From Pirellulaceae bacterium (GTDB taxonomy: Bacteria; Planctomycetota; Planctomycetia; Pirellulales; Pirellulaceae), in the NCBI GenBank assembly GCA_019636375.1, contig JAHBXS010000004.1:1-64000 (forward strand): a stretch of 64,000 bases of DNA. The letters run 5' to 3'. The translations under genes and the position numbers were made by a program. A model generated the notes under the pieces. The model searched no databases. It saw nothing but the letters and a program-made list of their open reading frames with translations, and had not been told where the DNA came from. Below, piece after piece: positions 34,826-44,348 of the stretch (positions are counted from its first letter, which is position 1; each line of letters opens with the position of its first letter).

Positions 34826-37030
34826 TTAACGCAACCATTCAATAAATCGAGTGATGTCCATGAAAATCGCGAACGACATGAGGCTCAAGATAAAAATCAA
34901 GCCCACCCAAGACAACGCGATCTGCACACGCTCCGTCACCGGTCGCCGGAAGATTCCCTCGTAAGCCAAAAACATTAAATGCCCACCGTCCAAAACTGGA
35001 ATCGGCAACAAGTTAATGATTGCCAAGTTGGCCGACAACATCGTCAGGAACAGCAACAAGCGCGAGGTCCCCTGCCCTGCCTCCGAGGCCGCAACCGCAC
35101 CGATGGTGCCAATCCCCCCAATCGCTTTGGGAGAAATCTGCCCCGTCGCCAGTCGCTGCAAAGATTTCAAAATCATCATCAGGTCGGCCCCGACTTGCTT
35201 GTTCCCCAAACGAAACGCCTCGCCCCAAGTCGCAGAACTGTAAACCTTGTTTACGAGTGTCATGCCAATGCCGCGAATCGATTGAAATTCCGTTTCCGAC
35301 AATTTCGAAACGACATCACATTCAATTTTTTTCCTGTCCGGTTTTTCAAATACCAAATGAAATTTCGTTTCCGGTGGGAGCATCAGCAACCGATCCTTTA
35401 AAAGTTCAACGGGAGTAAGGTTGGTTGGCGCTGGGCCAGAAAAAATTGAGAATAATCCCCCCGAATTCCGCTGGTTATTGGCGTTGAATCCTGATGGGTC
35501 GATCAAGCCGCCAAAGTTCTTCTTGGCAACATTTTTAAACTCAGGACGCCCCGCATATTGTTGCGGCAACTCGAAGCGGTATTCGACCAAGCGATCATCG
35601 TTTGACACTCCGGCAGTGGCCAAAGGCGAATCGGAATTCACGCTGGCAACCGTTGGCAGAATTCGACAGGCGATCCCCAAAGTTTCAAACGAATACATCC
35701 CCTCGTCCGAGCTTCCATCAACTTTTGGCAACCGAAGCTCAACATCTAACGTCAATAGCTCGCCGCCGGTTTCCGTCATTCGTTCAATCTTGACCGAAAC
35801 CGACTTAACACCGTCTCGTTCCATTAGAATCAAACGCTGATCCAAAGTTAGCGGGTTCCCAAATGGTTCCCCGGCAATCTCAATGATGAGGTCGCCAGCC
35901 TGCAATCCGGCATCTGCAGCGGCTGAATTTTTCCTCAGAGCCACAATCGGACCGACTTCAAACGCAAACCCTAAATCACGAATCGGGTTTGGCTCGATTA
36001 CAATTCGTTTTTCTTCGAAGCTGGGTGTCTCTCCCTTGGGGTTGCTGACTCGTCGAACCGTAAATTCCACCGGTCGATCAAAGTTCCGAGTCAAATGCCG
36101 CTTGAGTTCTGAATATTGACTAATTGCGGTCCCATCAACATGGGTGATTAAATCGCTCCCTTGCAATTCAGATCGCTCTGCCGCTTGACCGGGGGCCGTC
36201 GGTCGCACTGCGTTCAGTTTCAGGCCGAGTTCCGGCTGAACCCCAACCATCGGCAAGCTGAGCCCCCCCATTACTTCGCGCGGACGTGGCGTCACGCGAA
36301 TCGTTTGCGGAGTCGATTCACCAACAGGCAAGTATTCGATCTCCACCTCGCCCTTGGTCCCTGACAACACAATCTCTTGCACGATCTCCGTAAACGGTGC
36401 GTAGCCCTCATCCAGTCTCCGCTGATTAATGCGGAGAAAGGTCGCTCCGTCCAGATTTTCCTCCCAGGCAACCGATCCAATCATGGTTGGTCCCACGGTG
36501 GTCGGTTCGTAGTTGACCCCCATTTTGAAGGCAACGGCTGCAAAGATCACGGCGAAGATAATATTGAAAATAACTCCTGCGGAGATGATCCACATTCGCT
36601 GCAAGACGGTTTTGGATCGATAGCTGCGGGGGTCGAGTTGTTCGCGATCTACGGGCCCTTGAGTTTGTACCGCCCCACGTTGTCCGGCGGGCAAATCGCG
36701 GGTGTTTTCATCGGCGATTTCGCCGGGATTGTCTTCTTGGCCGAGCATCTTCACGTAGCCACCCAAGGGAATGACACCGATCCCATACTCCGTCTCACCC
36801 CAAGTCCACTTCAGCAAGGCCCTTGGGATGATGACTCGATCACCGATTTTAATGTCAAAGAAATCGAAACCTACGTAGAACTTCTCACATTTCACGCCAC
36901 ACATTTTGGCAGCGAGAAAATGCCCTAGCTCGTGTACAAAAATCACGAACCCTAATCCTAACACAACAAGCCCTATCGATTGAATTGTCTCAAGAGACAA
37001 CCAACCTGCGGCGATCAAGCTAAAATCCAC
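34826..37030 (-). CDS. rseP: RIP metalloprotease RseP (site-2 protease)
   Basis: A 734-residue intramembrane zinc protease with HELGH near residue 33-37 and the C-terminal LDGGH motif (PVLDGGHLMFLAYEG). Between them lie PDZ-type domains (GSDLITHVDG, GLQAGDLIIEIAGEPFGN). It is longer than E. coli RseP (about 450 residues) owing to inserts in this region, as in other planctomycetes. It presumably cleaves anti-sigma factors or signal peptides in the membrane. GTG 37030 is preferred: AGGAG lies seven bases upstream, and the gene then overlaps the dxr end by 16 bases; an ATG at 37057 would overlap further. Confidence 0.9.
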   Translation of the reverse strand: MDFSLIAAGWLSLETIQSIGLVVLGLGFVIFVHELGHFLAAKMCGVKCEKFYVGFDFFDIKIGDRVIIPRALLKWTWGETEYGIGVIPLGGYVKMLGQEDNPGEIADENTRDLPAGQRGAVQTQGPVDREQLDPRSYRSKTVLQRMWIISAGVIFNIIFAVIFAAVAFKMGVNYEPTTVGPTMIGSVAWEENLDGATFLRINQRRLDEGYAPFTEIVQEIVLSGTKGEVEIEYLPVGESTPQTIRVTPRPREVMGGLSLPMVGVQPELGLKLNAVRPTAPGQAAERSELQGSDLITHVDGTAISQYSELKRHLTRNFDRPVEFTVRRVSNPKGETPSFEEKRIVIEPNPIRDLGFAFEVGPIVALRKNSAAADAGLQAGDLIIEIAGEPFGNPLTLDQRLILMERDGVKSVSVKIERMTETGGELLTLDVELRLPKVDGSSDEGMYSFETLGIACRILPTVASVNSDSPLATAGVSNDDRLVEYRFELPQQYAGRPEFKNVAKKNFGGLIDPSGFNANNQRNSGGLFSIFSGPAPTNLTPVELLKDRLLMLPPETKFHLVFEKPDRKKIECDVVSKLSETEFQSIRGIGMTLVNKVYSSATWGEAFRLGNKQVGADLMMILKSLQRLATGQISPKAIGGIGTIGAVAASEAGQGTSRLLLFLTMLSANLAIINLLPIPVLDGGHLMFLAYEGIFRRPVTERVQIALSWVGLIFILSLMSFAIFMDITRFIEWLR

Positions 37031-38190
37031 TGATTCATCTCCTGCCGAGCCCAACAATCAGCAGCCAGTAGCTGTTCATAAGTTGGGTTCGGAATCGTTT
37101 GATGTTGCTCTAAAATTTCCCGGCAACTCGGGACAATTTCCAAAAACGAAAGTTTTCCATCCATAAAAGCCTGAACCGCGACCTCATTCGCCGCATTCAA
37201 AACCGCCCCACTGGTCCCGCCAACTTCGCATACCTGGCGTCCCAATGCGAGGGCTGCCCGCTGAAGTGGGTTCGGAGGTATGAACTCAAGACGAAATAGT
37301 GAGTCCCAGTTCATCTTCGGAGCCGGCCCCGGCATCCGCGCAGGATAGGTCAACGCGTACTGGATTGGCAGTTTCATGTCCGGCGGGCTAAGTTGTGCCA
37401 TTACCGATCCATCTACGAATTCTACCATAGAATGCACGATTGATTGAGGGTGGATCACAACCTCGATTTGTTCAGGACTCAAGCCGAATAGCCACTTGGC
37501 CTCAATCATTTCCAGTGTTTTGTTCAACATGGTCGCCGAGTCGACCGTGATTTTGGGGCCCATATCCCAAATCGGATGCGCAAGGGCTTGCGAAACGGTC
37601 ACAGCGGCCAGTTGCTGTTGGTCAAAATTTCGGAATGGCCCACCACTCGCGGTCAGGATGACGCGACGAATTTCCTCACGTCGCCCACTCGCCGCCGCTT
37701 GCCATATCGCACTGTGTTCACTGTCGATGGGAACAAGTTCAGCCCCCGAGTCTTTCGCCGCCTTTGTCACCAAGTCCCCTGCGATCACAAGTGCTTCTTT
37801 GTTTGCAAGAGCAACACGTTTTCCCGCTTGGGTCGCCGCCAACGTGCTTTCCAAACCAGCTTGCCCCACGATCGCGGCCACGACGATGTCAACTTCAGGT
37901 GCCGTCGCAAGTTCGACCAACCCCTCACTACCCCACAGAATTCTCCCATTCCAATCAGAACCGAATTCGCCAATCCGAGATGGGCCTTCTGACGTGGGTG
38001 TCGATTGACTGGTGCATACCGCGACCTGCGGAGAATGCTCTTTTACCTGCTCCATCAATCGTTCTAATTTCGCGTGACCCGACAAGCCAAAAATCCGAAC
38101 ACCTCGGAGTTCTTTGGCAACTGCTAAGGTGCTGACTCCAATACTTCCTGTCGACCCCAAGACAGCAAGATTTTTGATGTTGCCTGTCAT
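37015..38190 (-). CDS. dxr: 1-deoxy-D-xylulose 5-phosphate reductoisomerase
   Basis: The 391-residue enzyme of the MEP isoprenoid pathway that turns DXP into MEP with NADPH. Motifs are GSTGSIGVSTLAVA at the N-terminus (NADPH), LANKEALVIAG near residue 125, LTASGGPFRNF near 180 and HPIWDMGPKITVDSATMLNK near 205 (metal and substrate). The start at ATG 38190 (MTGNIKNLAVLGSTG) matches the family's usual length; longer in-frame extension to 38238 is unlikely. It is followed by rseP with overlap, an arrangement common in bacteria. Confidence 0.94.
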   Translation of the reverse strand: MTGNIKNLAVLGSTGSIGVSTLAVAKELRGVRIFGLSGHAKLERLMEQVKEHSPQVAVCTSQSTPTSEGPSRIGEFGSDWNGRILWGSEGLVELATAPEVDIVVAAIVGQAGLESTLAATQAGKRVALANKEALVIAGDLVTKAAKDSGAELVPIDSEHSAIWQAAASGRREEIRRVILTASGGPFRNFDQQQLAAVTVSQALAHPIWDMGPKITVDSATMLNKTLEMIEAKWLFGLSPEQIEVVIHPQSIVHSMVEFVDGSVMAQLSPPDMKLPIQYALTYPARMPGPAPKMNWDSLFRLEFIPPNPLQRAALALGRQVCEVGGTSGAVLNAANEVAVQAFMDGKLSFLEIVPSCREILEQHQTIPNPTYEQLLAADCWARQEMNQWILA

Positions 38191-38318
38191 TGGATGCTGG
38201 CTAGACCGATGGTTAAAGTGGCGTTTGTTAGAAGCCAACTTAGATTAAATGATGCACAGAATTCGGTAAAGACATATCCGCCAGAGTCATCATGGGATGC
38301 AAACGATTTGGCCCAAAA

Positions 38319-40040
38319 TTAAGAACGTGGATGCGTCTTTGTGCCTGAAATCGCTTGTTGAGCGTTCAAAATATGAGCTCGCACACGCCGGTAGTGAGTC
38401 AAAATTGCCGTGTAGGCCATCGTCAATCGCGGATCGGCACTCGTTTCAACAACCCGATTTAAATGCTCTTCGCGAAGTCGCGAAATCAGCGAAACGATGT
38501 CTTTGCTCGTCTGTTTAGCAGTCGCTTCATCGATAGGCGTCTTTTTCTCGTAAGCGGCGACCGTTTGGCTCAAAAACTTCAACACGGCGTCATGCAGACC
38601 AGACAATTCCTGCAAACGCTCGGGCTCGAATTGAAGTTTTTGTTCTCGCAGCCGTTGAAATTCTTTGACAATTGTCGCCAAAAAATCGCAAGTCGACTCG
38701 AATTCATGGGCGAGTCTCAGTTGGGCTCGCCCCTCCTCAACGATTGCTTGTGGAACCGTGCTTTGCAAAATCTCGGTCAGAAAGGCCACTATCTCGCGTT
38801 CGATATTGTCGAGGATGTCCTCGCGTCTCAAAGCCCGTTTGGCTAACTCTTCATCAAACGCACTCTCATAGCCGATTTTTCGAACAAACTCCATCATCTC
38901 ATTACTAAGGTTACCCATTTGTATAATTTCGCGACGACTTTGCTCAATCCCAATGATCGGGCTGTCAACACTCCCAGCGTCCAAGTGGACAAGGTGTGGA
39001 ATCTCCTCTTCTTTGCCATCTGGTACCAGCCATTCAAGCAAACGGGCAAACTGGCGAACGAATGGCAAGAAAACGATCGTGTTCGCAATATTGAAACTTG
39101 TGTGCATCGCCGCAATCGCGGCTGTCATGATGACTCCGAACTGAAGCGGATTTTCGAAATCACCGTACTGCATCGTAATTGGATTCGTTCCATGAATCGA
39201 TTCGATCGCCCATGAGATCAAACGAATCGTAAACGGAAATGCCAGGACCATCCACGAAACGCCAATCAGGTTAAACATCACATGGGCGTAAGCCGCTCGC
39301 TTGGCGGTGCGATTCGCGTTTAACGAGGCAATCACCACCGTGATCGTCGTGCCAATGTTTTCGCCAAGAATGACCGCCGCTGCCACCGGGAATGAAACCA
39401 ACCCGGTGGATGCAGCCGCGATTAGAATCCCCAATGCCGCACTGCTGCTTTGAACAGCGAATGTCAAAAGACAACCGACCGCGACACAGAACAGGATGCC
39501 GCCAAAATGATCGACCTTGAGCGTCTGAATCCACTCCTTGATTTGAGGCATTTCGCGGATCGGCTCCACTCCTTGCTTCATCAACTCAAGGCCTAGAAAC
39601 ACCAAACCAAGTCCCATGACCGCCATCGCGATAAATCTCAATCGGTCCCGCTTGGTAAACACAAAGACAAGTGCCGCAATTCCGGCGATTGGCAAACCGT
39701 ACTTGCCGACCTTCAGCATCAAAATCCAGCCGGTAATCGTTGTGCCGATATTGGCCCCCATGATGAAGCCAACGGCCTGATGCAGTTTCATCAAACCGGC
39801 GTTGACGAGTCCAACCATAATGACGGTCGCAATACTGGAACTTTGAACCAAGAGCGTGAATGTGGTTCCTGTTGCCGTCGCAGCGAATCGATTATCTGTG
39901 ACCCGGCTGACCATCTGCCTGAGACTTGGGCCAGCAATCGTTTGGATTCCCTCGGACATGTATTTCATGCCGAGCATAAAAATCCCCAAGCCCCCAATGG
40001 TCGGAAGCAAAATAGTCAACGTCTGGGTGATCGCTACCAT
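38319..40040 (-). CDS. Na+/phosphate cotransporter, NptA/PNaS type with PhoU-like tail
   Basis: A 573-residue membrane protein. Two inverted transport repeats carry the QSSS motifs (LLVQSSSIATVIMVG and FAVQSSSAALGILIAA) and the paired GxNIGTT motifs (GANIGTTITGW, GENIGTTITVV) that bind sodium and phosphate. About eight hydrophobic helices end near residue 340. The C-terminal 200 residues are helical and resemble PhoU. ATG 40040 (MVAITQTLTI) gives the family start; the frame remains open upstream to 40070 without a better ribosome site. Likely role: sodium-driven phosphate uptake. Confidence 0.9.
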   Translation of the reverse strand: MVAITQTLTILLPTIGGLGIFMLGMKYMSEGIQTIAGPSLRQMVSRVTDNRFAATATGTTFTLLVQSSSIATVIMVGLVNAGLMKLHQAVGFIMGANIGTTITGWILMLKVGKYGLPIAGIAALVFVFTKRDRLRFIAMAVMGLGLVFLGLELMKQGVEPIREMPQIKEWIQTLKVDHFGGILFCVAVGCLLTFAVQSSSAALGILIAAASTGLVSFPVAAAVILGENIGTTITVVIASLNANRTAKRAAYAHVMFNLIGVSWMVLAFPFTIRLISWAIESIHGTNPITMQYGDFENPLQFGVIMTAAIAAMHTSFNIANTIVFLPFVRQFARLLEWLVPDGKEEEIPHLVHLDAGSVDSPIIGIEQSRREIIQMGNLSNEMMEFVRKIGYESAFDEELAKRALRREDILDNIEREIVAFLTEILQSTVPQAIVEEGRAQLRLAHEFESTCDFLATIVKEFQRLREQKLQFEPERLQELSGLHDAVLKFLSQTVAAYEKKTPIDEATAKQTSKDIVSLISRLREEHLNRVVETSADPRLTMAYTAILTHYRRVRAHILNAQQAISGTKTHPRS

Positions 40041-40529
40041 ACACCTGTATTTTTTAGTACCTGATTTCAAACGCTGGAATTATTGCCGAAACGGCCTGCA
40101 GTTCACAGACGGCATCACATTGAAATCGGATTCAAGCGGTCCCTTTTCCCAAAAAATACTCGTTGTTTGCGGCAAATTTTCACAATGGACAATGTGATGA
40201 AATCTTAACAATGCGAAAGAAGAACAATTTCAAGATTTGGCCAAATGCACCGATCATCAGCAAATTGAACGCACTCGACCATTAACGCAAGATCGACTTG
40301 CCGTAAACACGGACAAGGGCTCGACTGACGACATTCCCAAAATGCCTGTTTCACAGTTTGTTGGGGTGAAGGCCATCGGCACTCAAGTGACGTGACTTAT
40401 CCAACCACGAATTCAAAAAACCTAGCGGAAGAGATTACAACCCCCATCATCCTCATCTCTCAAATTATTCTCACAACTCCCCACGACGCAATCCGCCCCA
40501 ATGGCTCAATGGTCGAAAAATAGCTGCGC
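40041..40529. other. Intergenic region
   Basis: About 490 bases without a credible gene, upstream of the Na/Pi cotransporter (minus strand). Its promoter must lie here. No repeat or RNA structure stands out. Confidence 0.35.
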
Positions 40530-40577
40530 AAAAAAATTGGAGGTTTCTATGAAGAAACCTCCGGCCGTTTTTATTTC
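40530..40577. terminator. Bidirectional Rho-independent terminator
   Basis: GGAGGTTTCT (40539-40548) and AGAAACCTCC pair around a four-base loop. A T-run follows on the plus strand (about 40568) and an A-run precedes (40530-40536), which is a T-run for the minus strand. It lies 3' of the exported protein gene at 40606 (minus). Confidence 0.88.
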
Positions 40578-40605
40578 TGTAGCCCCTGTCCACCATCATC
40601 AGGCG

Positions 40606-41583
40606 TCAATCGAAATCCCAGTAATTGATCAAGTTTTTGTACGTCGGCAGATTCAAACCCCAGAATAAATTTAATGATGAATCGATGTAGTTGATCCCTT
40701 TCCCGCCATCAAATGCGATTTTTTTCTGGTAGAAGAAATCGTTTTGTTGAAGGTTCAATAGGTCATTCCCGTCGCCCAACTTGACATCAACATCGCCCCA
40801 GAAAAAATTACCGACCACACGCACCCAGTCACTCCCTTTTCCTGCGGTCAGCGACACGGCTCCATCGAGATAACAATGAGCCATTTCAATGTCGCTATAC
40901 ATTGCTCGCGATTGGATTTTAGTTGTTCCGGCAACCTGCAGCATTCGATACACTTGATCTGAACTAATTCCTGACAGAGAGGTGCTTAACGATTTGAGAA
41001 CCTCAAAGCCGATGATCTCCAATTCAGAGTAAGCGGATTTTAGCGAGATCGCCATGCTTCCACCAATCAAAACGTTACCTTCAAGGTTTACGAAATGTGA
41101 CTCGCTCGTACTTGCACCACTAATTTTGACATTTCCTAGGACTTCGACAGCATTACTCGGGCCGACGAAGAGAACGTTTTCCCCTTTCCCAAGTTTTGCA
41201 TTGAAATTTCCGCTGACCAAACTGGGCATACTGAATATCAAAAATGAATTGTTGCCCGCCTTGAGGTCGATCGACAAGTTCCTAACGATCGGCAAATCAA
41301 TAAGATTGATGTCTAATACGGAGACCGGGCCAACCACGAAGTTACCGAGTTTCGCAATCACACGGGTGCCGCTCAAACCAGAAATTCTGAAATTCTGCCC
41401 AACAATTTGGCATCGGATTTCGTTGTTTCCATTGTCTCCACTGAAACTCACGTCCCCAGATTTTGAAACGGAGACGGTGACGACCCCGTCTGCGAACGTT
41501 TTAGATTGAAAACAAATGGCTGAACCGAATATCGCCAATAAGACGAAACATTTTCCAAGACAGCGGGAATTAAGTGTTGTCAT
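40606..41583 (-). CDS. Exported repeat-rich beta protein
   Basis: A 325-residue protein starting at ATG 41583 (MTTLNSRCLGK), which gives a signal ending near SKTFADG. The mature part is almost wholly beta-strand with short repeats (GNFNAKLGKGENVLFVG, GNVKISGASTS, DVDVKLGDGNDLLNLQ) that fit a beta-helix or RTX-like GGxGxD pattern (LGDGNDLLN). Calcium binding is possible. No enzymatic motif is seen. It has its own terminator and stands alone. Confidence 0.65.
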   Translation of the reverse strand: MTTLNSRCLGKCFVLLAIFGSAICFQSKTFADGVVTVSVSKSGDVSFSGDNGNNEIRCQIVGQNFRISGLSGTRVIAKLGNFVVGPVSVLDINLIDLPIVRNLSIDLKAGNNSFLIFSMPSLVSGNFNAKLGKGENVLFVGPSNAVEVLGNVKISGASTSESHFVNLEGNVLIGGSMAISLKSAYSELEIIGFEVLKSLSTSLSGISSDQVYRMLQVAGTTKIQSRAMYSDIEMAHCYLDGAVSLTAGKGSDWVRVVGNFFWGDVDVKLGDGNDLLNLQQNDFFYQKKIAFDGGKGINYIDSSLNLFWGLNLPTYKNLINYWDFD

Positions 41584-41984
41584 GAGATGACCTTCGTGAA
41601 AGTGTTTTTCTGAAGTGTTTGGAGGACATTTCTCCCAAATCCTTGTGGTTTCAAATGATTGCACAGCCCCAAAAAATGGCCGACTAACTGACTATTGCGA
41701 CCGATGAGTTTGATCTGACTTGAAAAATTCAAAATTCTCGATGGATTGGCTGAACGACCTGCCTACCATCTCAATAGACCTTGAAAACCCCACCAAAAAT
41801 CCCCTTGAACGCCACTCTCTTGCCTTCAAAAACTCCGCTCCACAGCGAATTAGGAATCCAAAGCTTTGGTAAAATCATGTCCGTCAAACTATTTCTCGAC
41901 TTTTGATCAAACGTAAAATCGCATCGCCCAGCCTGCATTTTTGCGTGCGATCCCTCGTAATTGTTGCCCCAAGTGAATCCTGAA
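41584..41984. other. Intergenic region between divergent genes
   Basis: 400 bases between the minus-strand exported protein and the plus-strand 41985 gene. The two promoters should be here. No structure found. Confidence 0.35.
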
Positions 41985-43244
41985 ATGAACCCGAACAAAT
42001 TTCCTCAATACCAACTCTACCAACACACCGGAAACGCCTTCACCTTTGACTACCCCGAAGGCTGGCACGTCGAAGTGGACGACGACAAATTGGGGGTGCT
42101 CATTTTCCCAGGTGATGGCACTAATTTGTCGATCCGATTTGAAACCTTTGAGTTTCTGATCGACCTCCAATTGCTCGGCGACAATTCTTTGCAGTTTTTT
42201 TCTAAAATCCTTGAGGAAGGTCAGGCGCAAGAAATCACCGAATCGAAGTTGCTGCAATATCCATCGGTATGCGGCCTGACCGGACAGATGAGCAAAAGCT
42301 GGGTGACAGGCCACGATGACCTCACAATCGGTATCACCGTGACTTGCGATCCCACAATTGAACATGAATACCAACCTGTCATCGAACGTGTACTGACCTC
42401 GTTTCGAATCCATCGCCAAGCCCATGTGGAACATCAGCGTTTGTTGATCCGCATCGTCACCAAATTGCGTGACGCCTGCCCCGACAGTGATTTCAAAGTC
42501 AACGGAGACCGAATTGCCAACGATTCAATGGAACTTGGAGTGGACAACCTCATCGCTCAAATCAAACGAAATCCCAGCGATGCCGAACAAGCCATTGATG
42601 ATTTTGTGGCCTCGGTAGCCGAAGTGTTTCAGACTTCAGAAACCGTAGGCGAAGAACTATGGGATCACGTTCAAGACCGAATCTTTCCGATGATTCGGCC
42701 CGATTCGATGATCCAAGCGATGATGAAGCGACTGAACGAGCAAGCTACCGAGATGACCCCCGAAGAACGATCCCAACACATCTTGGTCGCTTCGCCTTGG
42801 CTGGCCGATCTGGTTGTTTGTTACGCCATCGACTTGCCTCGTTCTTTTCGCATGATCAACCAATCGGACTTGACGCGGTGGGGTGTCGACGAAGACCGTT
42901 TACACGAGCAGGCAACCAAAAACCTCAAGGCAAGTCCCATTCCAGACCTGGCTGCGATTGAAAACGATGAAGGACAAGCAATCTTCGGAGGTTTGGCCGA
43001 GGGGGGCCTGTCGGCTAAGTCGAGTTATCTGCTGCACCCCGATTTATTCGTCAGCATTCGCGACAAACTTGGGAACGACGTTTACGCAGCCGTCCCCAAT
43101 CGTGACTCGTTGATGCTGTTTTCCATGAAATTCATGGATCGCAGCTCGCTCGTTCACGCAGTCAGTCACGACTACCAATCCAGCGATCACCAGATTTCCG
43201 ACCGAATTTTTCAAATCACCAGAGACGGCGTGGTTCTGGCTTGA
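41985..43244 (+). CDS. Two-domain protein: PsbP/DUF1795-like N-terminus, DUF1444-like C-terminus
   Basis: A 419-residue soluble protein. Residues about 10-150 resemble the PsbP/Mog1-like fold (AFTFDYPEGWHVEVDDDKLG ... ISIRFE-type strand pattern). Residues about 160-419 resemble DUF1444 (YtpQ) proteins: RPDSMIQAMMKRLNE, WLADLVVCYAIDLPRSFRMI and RDSLMLFSMKF. Neither domain has a known activity that I can state. ATG 41985 (MNPNKFPQYQL) is chosen; an in-frame start at 41961 is possible. The gene runs toward korB (convergent). Confidence 0.65.
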   Translation: MNPNKFPQYQLYQHTGNAFTFDYPEGWHVEVDDDKLGVLIFPGDGTNLSIRFETFEFLIDLQLLGDNSLQFFSKILEEGQAQEITESKLLQYPSVCGLTGQMSKSWVTGHDDLTIGITVTCDPTIEHEYQPVIERVLTSFRIHRQAHVEHQRLLIRIVTKLRDACPDSDFKVNGDRIANDSMELGVDNLIAQIKRNPSDAEQAIDDFVASVAEVFQTSETVGEELWDHVQDRIFPMIRPDSMIQAMMKRLNEQATEMTPEERSQHILVASPWLADLVVCYAIDLPRSFRMINQSDLTRWGVDEDRLHEQATKNLKASPIPDLAAIENDEGQAIFGGLAEGGLSAKSSYLLHPDLFVSIRDKLGNDVYAAVPNRDSLMLFSMKFMDRSSLVHAVSHDYQSSDHQISDRIFQITRDGVVLA

Positions 43245-43273
43245 AACCCGTTCTGGAGCCGGATTGCGGAGAT

Positions 43274-44287
43274 CTAAGTCACGGTCCAAGTGTCACCGGA
43301 AGTGATTAACTTCTGCAGATTTCCAGCGCCCCGCTGTTCACGTGCTTGTTCGACTTGTTGATTGACTTGATAGTCATAAGTGGGGCGTTCGACTCGTCGG
43401 AAGACTCCGATGGGTTCCGGAAAGTCCGGATAACGCAGGCGACTTAACATGTAAGCCAGGGCCGGCGAAGACGTTTTTTCATCATGGAACAAAAGGTCAT
43501 CTTGTGAAATCCGCCCATCCATCTCGACGACTTCCGGCTCGAAGCCGTTTAAGCGAATCCCCTTTTTCCCACCGGCAAACAATAACGGTTTGCCATGCTC
43601 AAGTTCAACCGTGTTTTGCTCACGTACCGCTTTGTCTTTGGCGTAGTCCCAAGCACCATCGTTGAACACATTGCAGTTTTGGTAAACCTCGACAAACGAA
43701 GTCCCCCGATGCTGCGCAGCGCGAATCAAAATTTCGCCGAGATGCTTGATATTCGTATCGACCGACCGAGCCACAAATGTGGCCTCAGCAGCCAAGGCCA
43801 TCGAGATCGGATTTAACGGAAAGTCCAATGAGCCCATCGGCGTGCTCTTCGTGACTTTGCCTTGCGGCGAGGTCGGCGAATATTGCCCCTTGGTCAATCC
43901 GTAAATACTGTTGTTGAACAAGACGATATTCAAATCCACGTTGCGGCGCATCAGGTGAATAAAATGGTTCCCGCCAATACTGAGCGCATCACCATCGCCC
44001 GTGATGACCCAGACGCTTAAGTCGGGACGAGTCATTTTCAGACCCGTGGCAAATGCCGGTGCTCGCCCATGGATACTGTGCAGTCCGTAGGTATTGACGT
44101 AGTACGGAAATCGGCTGGAGCAACCAATCCCAGAGATGAACACCGTTTGATCCGGCGGTACGCCCAAGGTCGGCAGAATCTTTTTCATCTGCGCCAGGAT
44201 CGAGTAATCACCGCAACCGGGGCACCATCGAACGTCTTGGTCAGATGCAAAATCGTTTGCAGTGAGGACAGGCAGGTCCGTGGCCAT
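43274..44287 (-). CDS. korB: 2-oxoacid:ferredoxin oxidoreductase, beta subunit
   Basis: A 337-residue subunit that binds thiamine diphosphate and transfers electrons to ferredoxin. Motifs: WCPGCGDYSILAQMKK at the N-terminus, SGIGCSSRFPYY, and the ThDP/Mg motif GDGDALSIGGNH with LFNNSIYGLTKGQ downstream. With korA it forms a 2-oxoglutarate (or similar 2-oxoacid) oxidoreductase, an alternative to the 2-oxoglutarate dehydrogenase complex. It starts 61 bases after korA. Which 2-oxoacid is used cannot be told from motifs. Confidence 0.93.
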   Translation of the reverse strand: MATDLPVLTANDFASDQDVRWCPGCGDYSILAQMKKILPTLGVPPDQTVFISGIGCSSRFPYYVNTYGLHSIHGRAPAFATGLKMTRPDLSVWVITGDGDALSIGGNHFIHLMRRNVDLNIVLFNNSIYGLTKGQYSPTSPQGKVTKSTPMGSLDFPLNPISMALAAEATFVARSVDTNIKHLGEILIRAAQHRGTSFVEVYQNCNVFNDGAWDYAKDKAVREQNTVELEHGKPLLFAGGKKGIRLNGFEPEVVEMDGRISQDDLLFHDEKTSSPALAYMLSRLRYPDFPEPIGVFRRVERPTYDYQVNQQVEQAREQRGAGNLQKLITSGDTWTVT

Positions 44288-44348
44288 CTCTGATATATCT
44301 CCAAATTAAAAAGTCAATCCAACAGTTTCGCTCAAGTACAAATGGCAT

